Shown here piece after piece: positions 15,520 through 28,708 of a stretch of 64,000 bases of DNA (positions are counted from its first letter, which is position 1; each line of letters opens with the position of its first letter). This DNA is from Aristolochia californica (lineage: Eukaryota > Streptophyta > Magnoliopsida > Piperales > Aristolochiaceae). A model generated the notes under the pieces. The model did no database searches. It worked only from the letters and a program-made list of their open reading frames with translations, and had not been told where the DNA came from. The position numbers were made by a program, and so were the translations under genes. Location: contig JARWKL010000007.1 in the NCBI GenBank assembly GCA_029961685.1, positions 10,067,406-10,131,405 of the forward strand. Reading direction: 5' to 3'.

Positions 15520-17799
15520 ATGACCTAATGCTAAAAAACATTCAAGGAGTCCATCAAATGCTCAATAAATTGTCATGTGAACGTGGGATGGAATATTTAC
15601 TCGAGCCAAACATGCAACTTTTTGCCCATTTACAAAAATTTGACCTATCAATCATAGATCATGGTAGAGTGATCAATCGATCAATCATGTATAACGACTA
15701 TATTTTGTGTACGAAATTACTTCTGGTTTGGGTGCCACCGTTCAGAGAAGAATCCCTAGCCTCCCCTTTTCCGATGAGTGCAAAACCAAAAATATAAAAA
15801 CTAAAAGAGTTTACAAACCCTAAAAATAATAGAGACTTTTAGGAATTCTATCTCTCTGCATTTGTTCATTTCCATTTTATATATTCAATTTTTATTTCAA
15901 ATCCAATTTGAGTTTTCACTCTGTCTTTTTTTTCGTAAACAAAAAGATAAGGAAAATAGCTCACAATAAATTGAAAATATCAGAATTTATGTTTTCAAAA
16001 ACTAAAAAAAATAATAAATATAAGTAAAGAAAATTTATTCACCCTCTACAAATGAATACCAAAGTTTTATTATCAGTGTTTGGGAAATTCCACTAATACA
16101 ACCCCTACTAGCTTGGAATTTTATAAAAAAGAGATTTCTAATTGATCCCAACTTGTTTTAAAAATGGATATGCATGCATGAAACATGTTGAAGATGCAAA
16201 TGACATAATGATCCTAAACTTTCTAGAAGTACAACAAATTCTCATCAAGTTCTCAAGTGAACATGCAATGGGAAATTTAAATGAGCCAAACAAGCCACTT
16301 TTTGCCTATTTACAAAATGTTCAGCTCACATTCAAATATCATTGTAAAGTGATTAATCGATTTATCAGGCCTAACTGCTATATTTTCTATTAGAAATGAC
16401 TGATTGTTAGGGTGTTAACACTCAAATAAAAATCCCCAACCCCCCATTTCTGATGATTGCAAAACCTAATTTATAAAAAATAAAAGAGTTTACAATCCCT
16501 AAAATCTACATAGACTATTTGGAATTATATCGCTTTGCATTTGTGCATTTGCATTTTAGATGTTTTTTTTTTCAAATCCAAAATTTAGTTTTCACTCACC
16601 TTTTTTTCTTTTAAACAAAAAGATAAGGAAAATAGATCACAATAAAAATAAAATTTTAGAATTTATGTATGAAAAAAATTGAAAACAACTATAAATAAAA
16701 GTAAAGAAAAAATATTCGCACACCAGAAATGAACACCAAAGTTTTTTAATCAATGTTTGGGAAATTCCAGTAGTACAACCACTAATAGCTTGGAATTTTA
16801 TAATAAAGATTTCTAATTAATCCTATAATGTATTAAAAATGAATTTGCAAGCATGAAAATTTTTGAAGATGCAAATGACCTAATGATCCAAAACTTTCAA
16901 GGATTACAACAAATACTCAAATTCTCAAGTGAACGTGCAGTGGGATATTTACCCAAGCCAAACAAACCACTTTTTACCCTTTTAGAAAAAAGCGTACCTA
17001 ACAATCATAGATCATTGTAAAGTTATTGATCGATCAATCATGCGCACTGGGTATATTTTTTGTAACAAATGACTTTTGGTGTGGGAGTCAACACTGAGTT
17101 AAAAATATCGGGCCCCGCATTTCCGATGATTGCAAAACCTAATGTATAAAAACTAAAAGAGTTTACAATTCCAAAAAATTACAGCGACTTTTTGGATTTA
17201 TCTCTCTTTACATTTGTGCATTTAAATTTTAGATGTTCATTTCTTATTTCAAATCCTAACTTGAGTTTTGACTCTCCTTTTTTTATCGTAAACAAAAAGA
17301 TATGGCAAATAGACCACAACAAATTGAAATTTTTATAATTCATGTATGCAAAAAATTGAAAACAAAAATAAATAAAAGTAAAAAAAAATTATTCACATAC
17401 AACTAATGAACCTTAAAGTTTTGTTATCAATGTTTGGGAAATTCCACTAATGCAAACCCTAATAGCTTGGAACTTTATATGAAAGAGATTTCTAATTGGT
17501 CCTAACTTGTTTTAAAAATGGATATGCATGCATGAAACATGTTGAAGATGCAAATGACTTAATGATCCTAAACTTTCTAGAAGTACAACAAATGCTCATC
17601 AAGTTCTCAAGTGAAAATGCAATGGGAAATTTAAATGAGCCAAACAAGCCACTTTTTGCCTATTTAAAAAATGTTCAGCTCACATTCAATATCATTGTAA
17701 AGTGATTAATCGATTTATCACGCGTAACTACTATATTTTCTATTAGAAATGACTGATGGTTAGGTGTTAACACTCAAATAAAAATCCCCAACCCCCTCT

Positions 17800-17824
17800 C
17801 CCCCCCCCCCCCCCCCCCCCCCCC
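17800..17824. repeat. Poly-C run inside a satellite unit
   Basis: An uninterrupted run of about 25 C. It lies exactly where other units have the short C-rich box after the AAAAATCCCC segment. It looks like expansion of that box in one unit. Homopolymer length from sequencing may be unreliable. Confidence 0.9.
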
Positions 17825-20800
17825 ATTTCTGATGATTGCAAAATCTAATTTATAAAAAAAAAAAGAGTTTACAATCCCTAAAATCTACAGAGACTATTTG
17901 GAATTATATCGCTTTGCATTTTAGATGTTCATTTTTTTTTTCAAATCCAAAATTTAGTTTTCACTCACCTTTTTTTCTTTTAAACAAAAAGGTAAGGAAA
18001 ATATATCACAATAAAAATAAAATTTTATAATTTATGTATGCAAAAATTTGAAAACAACTATAAATATAAGTAAAGAAAATTTATTCGCACACCAGAAATG
18101 AACACCAAAGTTTTTTAATCAATGTTTGGGAAATTCCAGTAGTACAACCACTAATAGCTTGGAATTCTATAAGAAAGATTTCTAATTGATCCTATAATGT
18201 ATTAAAAATGAATTTTCAAGCATGAAAATTTTTGAAGATGCAAATGACCTAATGATCCAAAACTTTCAAGGATGACAACAAATACTCAACAAATTCTCAA
18301 GTGAACGTGCGGTGGGATATTTACCCAAGCCAAACAAGCCACTTTTTACCCTTTTAGATAAAAAACGTACCTAACAATCATAGATCATTGTAAAGTTATT
18401 GATCGATCAATCACGCGTAATGGGTATATTTTTTTGTAACAAATGACTTTTGGTGTGGGAGTCAACACTGAATTAAAAATGTCAGGCCCCGCATTTCCGA
18501 TGATTGCAAAACCTAATGTATAAAAACTAAAAGATTTTACAATCCCAAAAAATTACAGCAACTTTTTGGATTTATCTCTCTTTGCATTTGTGAATTTAAA
18601 TTTTAGATGTTTAATCTTTATTTCAGATCCAAACTTGTGTTTTGACTCTCCTTTTTTTGACGTAAACAAAAAGATATGGCAAATAGACCACAACAAATTG
18701 AAATTTTTATAATTCATGTATGCAAAAAATTGAAAACAACAATAAATGAAAGTAAAGAAAATTTATTTACATACAACTAATGAACCTTAAAGTTTTGTTA
18801 TCAATGTTTGGGAAATTCCACTAATGCAAACCGTAATAGCTTTGAACTTTATAAGAAAGATTTCTAATTGGTCCTAACATGTTTTAAAAATTGATATGCA
18901 TGCATGAAACATGTTGAAGATTCAAATAACATAATGATCCAAAAATTTCAAGGAGTACAAAAAATGCTCATATAATTCTCAAGTGAACGTGCGGTGGGAT
19001 ATTTACCCGAGCCAAACAAGCCACTTTTTGCCCATATACAAAAAGCTGACCTAAACAATAATAGATCATTGTAAAGTGATCGATCAATCAAGCAGAACGG
19101 CTATATTTTCAGTAAGAAATAACTTATGGTTTGGGTGTTAACACTTAGAGAAAAATCCCCATGCGCCCCCCCTCCCCCGCTTTTTGATATTTGTAAATGT
19201 AAGATATCAAACTAAAAAAGTTTACAATCCCAAAAAATTACAGAGACTTTTTGAAATTATCTCTCTGTATTTGTCCATTTCCATTATTTTGGATGTTCAA
19301 TTTTTATTTCAAATCCAAACTTGAGTTTTCACTCTCCCTTTTTTCTCGTAAACAAAAAGATAATGCAAATAGATCACAACAAAATGAAAATTTTACATTT
19401 TAGGTATACAAAAAATTATAAAAATAATAAATGTGAGGAAAGAAAATTTATTCACGCACAACAAATAAACATCAAAGTTTTGTTACCCATGTTTAGAAAA
19501 TTCCACTAGTACAACCCCTAATTGCATGGAATTTTATCAAAAAAGAGATTTCGAATCGATCCAAACATGTTTTAAAAATGGATATGTATACATGAAACAT
19601 GTCAAACATGCACAAGACCCAATGATCCAAAACTTTCAATTATTACAAAAAATGCTCATTAAATTCTCAAGTGACGTGCAATGGGATATTTACCAAACAA
19701 GCCACTTTTTGCCCATCTGGAAAATCTTACATAACAAACATAGATTATTGTAAAGTTATTGATCGATCAATAATGCATAATGGGTATATTTTTTGTAAGA
19801 AATGACTTTTGGTTTGGTTGTCCACACTCAATTAAAATTCCCCATCCTACCCTTTTCCGCTGATTGCAAAACCTAATATATAAAAACAAAAAGTGTTTAC
19901 ATTCGCTAAAAATTATAGAGATTTTTTGGATTTTTATCTTTCAGCATTTTTGCATTTCAATTTTAGATGTTCAATTTTTATTTCAAATCCAAACTTGAGT
20001 TTTCACACATACTTTTTTGTCGTAAAAAAAAAAGTTAAGGCAAAAAGATCACAAAAATATTAAAATTTTGGAATTTATGTATGCACAAAGTTGAAAAAAA
20101 CAACAAATGTTAGTAAAGAAAATTTATTCACACACTAGAAATGAACACCAAAGTTTTGTTATCCATGTTTGGGAAATTCAAGTAGAACATACCCTAATAG
20201 CTTGGAATTTTTTAAGAAAGAGATTTCTAATTGATCCTAACAAGTTTTAAAAATGGATATGCATGTATGAACATGTTGAAGATGGAAATGACGTAATAAT
20301 CCAAAATTATCAAGGAGTACAACAAATGTTCATTAAATTCTCAAGTGAACGTTCAGTGGGATATTTACCTGAGCCAAACAAGCCACTTTTTACCCATTAA
20401 GAAAAAGCTTACCTAACAATCATAGATCATTGTAAGTTATTGATCGATCAATCATGCGTATTAGGTTTATTTTTTTTAAGAAATGACTTTTGGTTTGGGA
20501 GTCAACACTCAATTAAAAATCCCCTGCGCACCCCCCCTCCTTTTCCAATGATTGCAAAACTTAATATATAAAAGCTAAAAGTGTTTACAATCCCTTAAAA
20601 ATACAAGGACTTTTTGGATTTATCTCTCTCTGCATTTGTTTATTTCAATTTTAGGTGTTCAATTTTTATTTCAAATCCAAGCTTGAGTTTCCACTCTCCC
20701 TTTTTATTCGTAAACAAATAGATAAGACAAATAGATCACAATAAAATTTTAGAAATTTGTATGACAAAAAATTGAAAATGACAATAAATGAAAGTAAGGA

Positions 20801-23800
20801 AAATTCATTCACATACTACTATTGAGCACCAAAGTTTTGTTATCAATGTTTGTGAAATTTCACTAATACAACCCCTAATAGCTTGGAATTTTATAAGAAA
20901 ATGATTTCTAATTGATCCTAACATGTTTTAAAATTAGATATGAATGCGTGAAACAAGTTGAAGATGAAAATGACGTAATGATCCAAATCTTTCAAGAAGT
21001 ACAACAAATGAACATTTAATTCTCAAGTGAACGTGCGGTGGGATGTTTACCTGAGCCAAACATGGTACTTTTTGCCCATTAACAAAAAGCAGACCTAACA
21101 TTCATAGATCATTGTAAAGTGATTGATCGATCAATCATGTATAAAGGCAATATTTTATGTAAGAAATGACTTATGCTTTGGGTGTCAATACTCAAGTGAA
21201 AAATCCCCAACCCCCCTTTTTTATGATTGCAAAACCTAATATATAAAAACTAAAAGAGTATACAATATCTAAAAATTAGAGAGACTTTTTGGAATTATAT
21301 CTCCCTGCATTTGTCCTTTTCCATTTTAGATATTCAATTTTTATTTCAAATCCAAACTTGAGTTTTCACTCTCCCTTTTTTTCTCATAAAAAAAAAGATA
21401 AGGCAAAAATATAACATAAAGATGAAAAATTTAGAGTTTAGGTATGCAAAAAATTCAAAAAAATAATAAATATAAGTAAAGAAAATTTATTCATGCACCA
21501 CAAATGAACACCAAAGTTTTGTTATCCTTGTTTGGGAAATTCCACTAGTACAACCCCTAATAGCTTTGAATTTGATAAGAAATATATATCTAATTGATCC
21601 TATCATGTTTTAAAAATGGATATGCATGCATGAAACATAATGAAGATGCAAATGACCTAATGATCCAAAACTTTCAACCAGTACAACAAATAGTCATTAA
21701 ATTCTCAAATGAACATGTGGTGGGATATTTACCCGAGCCAAACAAGCCAGTTTTTGCCCATTTACAAAAATCAAGCCTAACAATCTTAGATCATTGTAAA
21801 GTGATTGATCGACCAATCATGTGTTATGGCTATATTTTTTTATTAAGAAAAGACTTATGTTTTGGGTGTCAACACTCAGAGAAAAATCCCCTGCCCCCAT
21901 TTTTTGATGATTGAAAACCGAATATATAAAAAATAAAAGAGTTTACAATCCCTAAAAATTACTGAGCCTTTTTGGAATTAAATTTCTCTACAATTTTGCA
22001 TTCCAATTTAAGATGATAGATTTTTTTTTCAAATCCAAACTTTATTTTTCACTCTCCCTTTTTCTCAAAAAAAAAAAAAAAAACAGATAAGGCAAATAGA
22101 TCACAACAAAATGAAAATTTTAGATTTTAGGTATGCAAAAAATTAAAAACAATAATAAATATAAGTAAAAAAAATTATTCACGCACCACAAATGAACATC
22201 AAAGTTTTGTTAACCATGTTTAAAAAATTCCACTATTACAACCTCTAATTGATTGGAATTTTATAAGAAAGAGATTTCTAATTGATCCTAACATGTTTTA
22301 AAAATGGATATGCATGCATGAAAAATGTCAAAGATATAAATGACCAAATGATCCAAAACTATCAATTAGTACAACAAATGCTCAACAAATTCTCAAGTGA
22401 ACATGCGGTGGGATATTTAGAACCCACTTTTTACCCATTTAGAAAAATCTTACCTAACGATGATAGATCTTTGTAAAATTATTGATCGATAAATCATGCG
22501 TAATGGGCATATTTTTTTGTAAGAAATGACTTTTGGTTTGGGAGTAACCACTTTGTTAAAAATCCCAAGCCCTCGACTTTTTCGATGATTGTAAAACCAA
22601 ATATATAAAAACTAAAAGAGTTTACAATCCCTAAAAATTATAGAGACTTTTTGGATTTATATCTCTCTGCATTTGTGCATTGCAATTTTAGATGTTTAAT
22701 TTTTATTTCAAATCCAAACTTGAGTTTTCATACTCCCATTTTTGTCGTAAACAAAAAGATCAGGCAAAAAGATCACAACAAAATAAAAATTTAGAATTTA
22801 TGTATGCAAAAAATTAAAACAATAATAAATTTAAGTAAATAAAATTTATTCACGCACCACAAATGAATACCCAAGTTTGGTTATCTATATTTGGAAAACT
22901 CCACTAATACAACCCCTAATAGCTTGAAATTATGTAAAAAAAGAGATTTCTAATTGATCCTATCATGTTTTAAAAATGGATATGCATGCATGAAACAGGT
23001 TCAAGATGTAAATGACCTAATGATCAATAAGTTTCAAGGACTACAACAAATGCTCATTAAATTCTCAAGTGAACGTATGGTGGAATTTTACTTCAGCCAA
23101 ACAAGCCACTTTTTGCCCGTTTACAAAAAGTTGACCTAATAATCATAGATCACTGTAAAGTGATTAATCGATTAATCATGTGTAATGACTACATTTTCTG
23201 TAAGAAATGACATATGGTTTGGGAGCCACCGCTCAGAGAAAAATCCCCAGCCCCATTTTTCCAATGATTGCAAAACCTAATATATAAAAACAAAAAGTGT
23301 TTACAATCCCTGAAGATTTCAGAGACTTTTTTGAATTATATCTCTCTGCATTTGTCCCTTTCAATTTTAGATCAATTTTTATTTAAAATCCAAACTTGAG
23401 TTTGCACTCTCCCTTTTTATTCGTAAACAAACAGATAAGGCAAATAGATCACAACAAAATGAAAATTTTAGAATTTTGTATGAAAAAAAATTGAAAACGA
23501 CAATAAATGAAAGTAAGGAAAATTTAGTCACATACAACTAATGAACACCAAAGTTTTGTTATCAATGTTTGTGAAATTCCACTAATACAACCCCTCACAA
23601 CTTGGAATTTTATAAGAAAGAGAATTCTAATTGATCCTAACATGTTTTAAAAATGGATATGCATGCATGAAACAAGTTGAAGATGAAAAAGATGTAATGA
23701 TCCAAATCTTTCAAGAAGTACAACAAATGGACATTTAATTCTCAAGTGAATGTGCGGAGGGATGTTTACCCGAGCCAAACAAGGTACTTTTTGCCCATTA

Positions 23801-26336
23801 ACAAAAAGTTGACCTAACATTCATAGATCATTGTAAAGTGATTGAACAATCAATCATGTATAAAGGTTATATTTTCTATAAGAAATGACCTATGGTTTGG
23901 GTGTCAACACTCAAGAGAAAAATCCCCAGCCCCCCTTTTTGATGATTGCAAAACCTAATATATAAACACTAAAAGAGTTTACAATCCCTAAAAATTACAG
24001 AGAATTTTTGGAATTATATCTCTCTGATTTATCCTTTTCCATTTTAGATGTTCAATTTTTATTTCAAATCCAAACTTGAGTTTTCACTCTCCCTTTTTTC
24101 TCATAAAAAAAAGATAAGGCAAATAGTTCACAACAAGATGAAAATTTTAGAGTTTAGGTATGCAAAAAATTCAAAACATTAATAAATATAAGTAAATAAA
24201 ATTTATTCATGCACCACAAATGAATACCAAAGTTTGGTTATCTATGTTAGAAAAATTCCACTAATACAACTCCTAATAGCTTGAAATTATATAAAAAAAA
24301 ATTTCTAATTGATCCAAACATATTTTAAAGATGGATATGCATGCATGAAACATGTTGAAGATGTAAATGACCCAATGATCAAAAAGTTTCAAAGAGTACA
24401 ACAAATGCTCATTAAATTCTCAAGTGAACGTGTGGTGGGATATTTACTTGAGCCAATCAACCCACTTTTTGCCCATTTACAAAAAGCTGACCTAACAATC
24501 ATAGAACATTGTAAAGTGATTAATTGATCAAACATGTGTAACGGCTATATTTTCTGTAAGAAATGACTTTTGGTTTGGGTGCCACAGGTCAGAGAAAAAT
24601 CCTCAGCTTCCCCTTTTTCGATGATTGCAAAACCTAATATATAATAACTAAAAGAGTTTACAAACCCTAAATATAATCGACTTTTAGGAATTTTATCTCT
24701 CTACATTTGTGCATTTCCATTTTAGATGTTCATTTTTATTTTCAAATCATAACTTTAGTTTTCACTCTCTTTTTTTCTTTTAAACAAAAAGATAAGGCAA
24801 ATAGATCACAACAAAATTAAAATTTTAGAATTTATGTATGCAAAAAATTTAGAAGAACAATAAATGTAAGTAAATAAAATTTATTCACACACCAAAATTG
24901 AACATCAAAGTTTTGTTACCCATGTTTGGTAAATTCCAGTAGTACAACTCCTAATAGCTTAGAATTTTATTCTTTATAGAAAGAGATTTCTAATTAATTC
25001 TAACATGTATTAAATATTGATTTGTTAACATGAAAAATTTTTAAAATGCAAATGACCAAATGATCCAAAACTTTCAAAGCGTACAACAAATGCTCATGAA
25101 ATTCTCAAGTGAACGTGCAGTTGGATATTTACCAGAGCCAAACAAGTCACTTTTTGCCCATTTAGAAAAAAGCTTACCTAACAATCATAGATCATTGTAA
25201 AGTTATTGATCGATCAATCTTGCATAACGGCTATATTTTCCGTAAGAAATGACTTATGGTTTGGGTGTCAACACTCAGAGAAAAATCCCTAGCCCCCCTT
25301 TTTGATGATTGCAAAACCTATAGTATAAAAACCAAAAGAGTTTACGATCCCTACAAATTAACAAGACTTTGGAATTATCTCTCTGCATTTGTCCATTTCC
25401 ATTTTAGGTGTTCAATTTTTATTTCAAATCCAAACATGAGTTTTCACTCTCCCTTTTTTCTCGTAAACAAAAAGATAAGGCAAATAGATCATAACAAAAT
25501 AAAAATTTTAGAGTTTAGGAATGCACAAAATTCTAAAAAATAATAAATATAATTAAAGAAAATTTATTCATGCACCACAAATGAACACCAAAGTTTTGTT
25601 ATCCTTGTTTGGGAAATTCCACTTGTACAACCCCAAATAGCTTTGAATTTCATAAGAAAGATATTACTAATTGATCCTAAAATGTTTTAAAAATGGGTAT
25701 ACATACATGAAACATAATGAAGACGCAAATGACCTAATGATCAAAAACTTTCAAACAGTACAACAAATGCTAATTAAATTCTCAGGTGAACGTGTGGAGG
25801 ATTATTTACTAGAGCCAAACAAGCCACTATTTGCCAATTTACAAAAAGTTGACCTAACAATCATAGATCATTGTAAAATGATTGATCAATCAATTGTGTG
25901 TAACGATTATATTTTTTTTAAAGAAATGACTTATGTTTTGGGTGTCAACACTCAGAGAAAAATACCTAGGCCCCCTTTTTTGACGATTAAAACCTAATAT
26001 AAAAAAAAAAAAAATTACACAGACTTTTTGGAATTATATCTTTCTGCATTTGTGCATTTCAATTTTAGATGCTCAATTTTTTTTTTTCAAATCCAAACTT
26101 GAGTTTTCACTCTTCCTTTTTTCTTGTAAACAAAAAGATAAGGCAAATAGATCACAACAAAATGAAAATTTTAAATTTTAGGTGTGAATAAAATTAAAAA
26201 TAATAATAAATATAAGTAAAGAAAATTTATTCATGCACCACAAAAAAAACAACAAAGGTTTGTTACCCATGTTTGGGAAATTGCACTATTACAGCCCCAA
26301 ATTGCTTGGAATTTTATAAGAACGAGATTTTTAATT

Positions 26337-26341
26337 GATCC
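26337..26341. other. Target site duplication of C1, left copy (GATCC)
   Basis: GATCC precedes the left LTR, and the same five bases follow the right LTR at 40935-40939. Satellite sequence resumes in register after the right copy (GATCC followed by TAACATC-TTTTAAAAATGG), which confirms that C1 inserted into a subfamily II unit. Confidence 0.95.
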
Positions 26342-26732
26342 TATTGGAAGATGGGCTCAAGCCCACAAGCTCAAGGCTAGAATCCCACAAGTAAAAGGAG
26401 TGGCAAAGTGGTTATTTATGGTATGTTCCATAAGGATGGCATGAAGATGTAAATACATTATCTTATTATGTCTTTTAATCCATTGAGTTGTTACCCTAAG
26501 GGCTTTGTAACACTATAAATAAGAGCATTGGCTGAGAGGTAAGGCATTCAAGCCTTTTCAACTCTTTGGAAAAACGTCCAGCCACCCTCGCTTTTCCCTT
26601 AACGCATTTTCTCCTTTCCTTAATCCAAACTCTTCTCTCTAATGTCTTTCTCCTTTCTCCCTCTTCTCTCTCTACTCTCCTTCTTCTTTCATGTTAGCCT
26701 AGAGTCATTCTCATGGGGTCCTATCTTCTACA
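26342..26732 (+). repeat. C1 5' LTR
   Basis: 391 bp, from TATTGGAAGATGGG (the expected TG start has become TA) to CTTCTACA. A TATA-like CACTATAAATAAGAG lies near 26511-26525 and is conserved in the right LTR. The tRNA-Met primer site follows at once. Confidence 0.95.
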
Positions 26733-26745
26733 TGGTATCAGAACT
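26733..26745 (+). other. C1 primer binding site (initiator tRNA-Met)
   Basis: TGGTATCAGAACT directly follows the LTR. The consensus complement of plant initiator tRNA-Met starts TGGTATCAGAGC, so one change is seen. Confidence 0.85.
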
Positions 26746-26902
26746 TGGCGGTTAGAATCCCTATTCAAGTAGTTATGTCATCCATTCAAGAAGTTGTGCA
26801 TAGAAGAAGAAGTTATGAAATGAAGAGATAGGTAAAATCTGTTTTTTTTTTTTTTTTCGCATATTCTCTCTTGAATTTTTTTGTGTTCTTCTTGAATTCT
26901 TG
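26746..26902 (+). other. C1 leader, left part, ending in a segment duplicated across the viral insert
   Basis: Untranslated leader of C1. Its last part, from the T-run at 26842 through GCATATTCTCTCTT to TTCTTGAATTCTTG, is repeated with small changes at about 35731-35792 on the other side of the viral insert. No gene is seen. Confidence 0.75.
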
Positions 26903-26903
26903 T

Positions 26904-27257
26904 AGATCTGTAAGGAAACGTATTGTTTCGTCAGTATTTCCTATTTTAAGTACCTCAAGATGGGCATTAATTCTTCTCTTGAGTTTCTGTACTTGTTCAT
27001 TGACGTCACTTTCTATTCCTAAGCATAGGAAAGCAACGCTTTCTGGGGTGTATTTTTCCCAGCATCTTTTCATAAAGAAGCTGTGATGCATATCACCAAC
27101 TAAATCCATTATATTATTTAATATTAGATTATTCTTGTCATGCCATCCATGTGGATAGCCTATTATTGGACAAACATTTGTGTGTCTAGTTTTCAACACG
27201 GTGTCGTAAGAAGGACCGTTGAGTTCCTTCTGACCTACCAGTTGGGGTCTTTGGTAC
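26904..27257 (-). pseudogene. Viral ORF1, truncated second copy
   Basis: The 5' part of the first ORF downstream of the primer site, in the left terminal repeat. The first ATG in frame gives a protein starting MYQRPQLVG. It contains the segment VNEQVQKLKRRINAHLEVLK, which looks like an amphipathic or coiled-coil helix. The viral sequence stops after the residues TDLQ, and the frame then runs into Copia leader. It corresponds to the copy at about 34003-34680, which is longer. I know no function for it. Small first ORFs in this virus family are often virion-associated proteins, but that is only inference here. Confidence 0.6.
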
Positions 27258-27400
27258 ATTAGTACATTTGTTCCTTGCAAATATTACTTGGGATGTGACC
27301 GGTATGGGTCGTAACTATTTGGGAGTATGTATACCTAAACAGAAAGAATCAAAGTTAAGCTTTGACTTCTTTGACACATACAAAACCAAGTCTACTACTC

Positions 27401-27413
27401 GGCTCTAATACCA
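27401..27413 (-). other. Viral primer binding site, left copy, mutated
   Basis: On the minus strand TGGTATTAGAGCC, one base from the tRNA-Met complement. The right copy at 34817-34829 is exact. Confidence 0.8.
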
Positions 27414-28455
27414 TTTTACACACACGACGAGTCTGTACCAGACTCTGATAGCGAAATACTGATACCAAAAGCACTATTGCTATGATATCGACACAAAGTC
27501 TCTAATAGACTTGTATACACAGTGGGAGAAAACCTAGGGATGAGGGCAGCGGAACAAGATTCCTAGGGACTGCTACCTGCCAGTCTCGAGCTACAGGCAG
27601 TGGAAAACATCGATAACTCACACAATACTATTCCTACAGTTACATTTCTACAGTCCTATCATTTCACTATCATATCACTCTCTGCTTCCTACCACATGTC
27701 ACTGCTCTGTACTCGTTTGTGTCTGTTTCATAGCTATCTAATAGGCCCAACATGACTTCTGCTGCTACTTGGAACTTCTTCGGGGTTTGACCCTATTCCT
27801 GCCGGCTTACCACCAAGTGGGCAATTCTGTCGATGCGGTCCTCACGGTCTCCAGAGGGCCCCAAGCCGTTCCTATTAACCGTTGCGGCTCCATGGCTGCT
27901 TCAGCAGGGTAAAGCACAGCTCCGTTTCGTTTTCTTCCTCGGAGCGTAGCCGAATAATTCCAAGTCTCTAGCATCTGTCCTATTTGGCACTATTTCGATA
28001 CTATTTCTCTTTGATGAGTGAACAGTAAATATGAATAGTAATCATGAATAGTAAAAATGAACAGTACTTTTGAACAGTAACTTTGGAACAGTAAAAACAA
28101 ACACTGTAGAGATCATATATATAGATGCGGAATATGAACAGTAATAACAAATACTGTACGAATCACAATATTACAAACATGCGGAAATATAAAAAAACAT
28201 TGTTCAAAACAAATAAAAACATAACTAAATACATACCCTAAAAAAGGGGAAAAGAAAACTACTTAGCTACATAACTCCCGAAGTTACCGACCATGGCACC
28301 GGTTCGTTCCCTCTTTTCTACTCAGCCATTACAGCTGTTTAAGCACATACCGTGCTTGAGGAACTTGCCAGAGAAAGATCGCCGGTAATCACCTGCGTGG
28401 AGTCGCTCCAACTTCGAATTGTTTCAATTTCGATTTTAGAGTCTCCAAGTTCGAA
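27414..28455 (-). other. Viral leader region (left copy)
   Basis: About 1 kb on the minus strand between the inferred transcription start and the primer site, with no long ORF. Near 28018-28170 it holds a cluster of short repeats of the type GAACAGTAA / GAATAGTAA (plus strand), spaced about 13-20 bp apart. Long structured leaders with short ORFs are usual for caulimovirids. I did not fold this one. Confidence 0.55.
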
Positions 28456-28480
28456 TGTCTTCACCTCTGGAGGAGCATCG

Positions 28481-28708
28481 TATTTATAGCTGAAGATCTT
28501 TCATCTCTTCCACTTTTACCCTTGATTGAAAGGTGGATGTTTAAAGACAAAGGGTAACTTTTGTCTTTTTGGCATGTCATTTTTGCCCTTGCATTATTAT
28601 TTTTCGGCGCCGAAAGCAGGGGTAGAAATATCTTTTCTAGTTTTGACATCATGATGATGACGTGCAGGAATCTTTTTAGCCATCTTTGTTGACTTGTTGT
28701 AGCCGTCA
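28481..28708 (-). promoter_or_regulatory. Putative viral promoter: TATA box and upstream TGACG motifs
   Basis: On the minus strand CTATAAATA at 28489-28481 is a good plant TATA box. Upstream of it on that strand are TGACG-type motifs: CGTCA at 28662-28658 and TGACG at 28708-28704. TGACG pairs are the core of the as-1 activator known from caulimovirus promoters. Transcription starting about 30 bp downstream would give a leader of about 1 kb before the primer site. Promoter activity is inferred, not shown. Confidence 0.5.

Larger units (their letters stand above)
15520..26341. repeat. Tandem satellite array, subfamily II (unit about 680 bp), left block
   Basis: About 16 units. The landmark GATCC-TAACATGTTTTAAAAATGG recurs near 16145, 17497, 18870, 19556, 20235, 20913, 21595, 22284, 22955, 23633, 24311 and 25674, with spacings of about 670-690 bp. 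Subfamily II shares its overall plan with subfamily I (GGTGGGATATTTACCCGAGC, C-rich box, ATATATAAAAACTA box, GATAAGGCAAATAGATCACA), so the two are diverged branches of one superfamily. It differs by blocks such as GTACAACAAATGCTCATTAA. Two alternating variants (TAACTTGTTTTAAAAATGG and TATAATGTATTAAAAATG) are visible between 16145 and 18870, which hints at a dimeric pattern here too. The block ends at the target site of Copia element C1. Confidence 0.93.
26903..28252 (-). repeat. Viral terminal repeat, left copy
   Basis: Matches 34318-35730. It covers the start of ORF1, the primer site and much of the leader. It is about 60 bp shorter than the right copy, because the right copy has an extra block in its ACTGTT-rich zone (around 35580-35625). 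The primer site in this copy reads TGGTATTAGAGCC, with one change. Confidence 0.93.

Noticed and set aside
1..26341. Many open frames of 60-112 codons as genes
   Set aside because: They recur once per satellite unit, are mostly broken in sister units, and some begin only at non-ATG codons. Kept only as a finding about a recurring frame.
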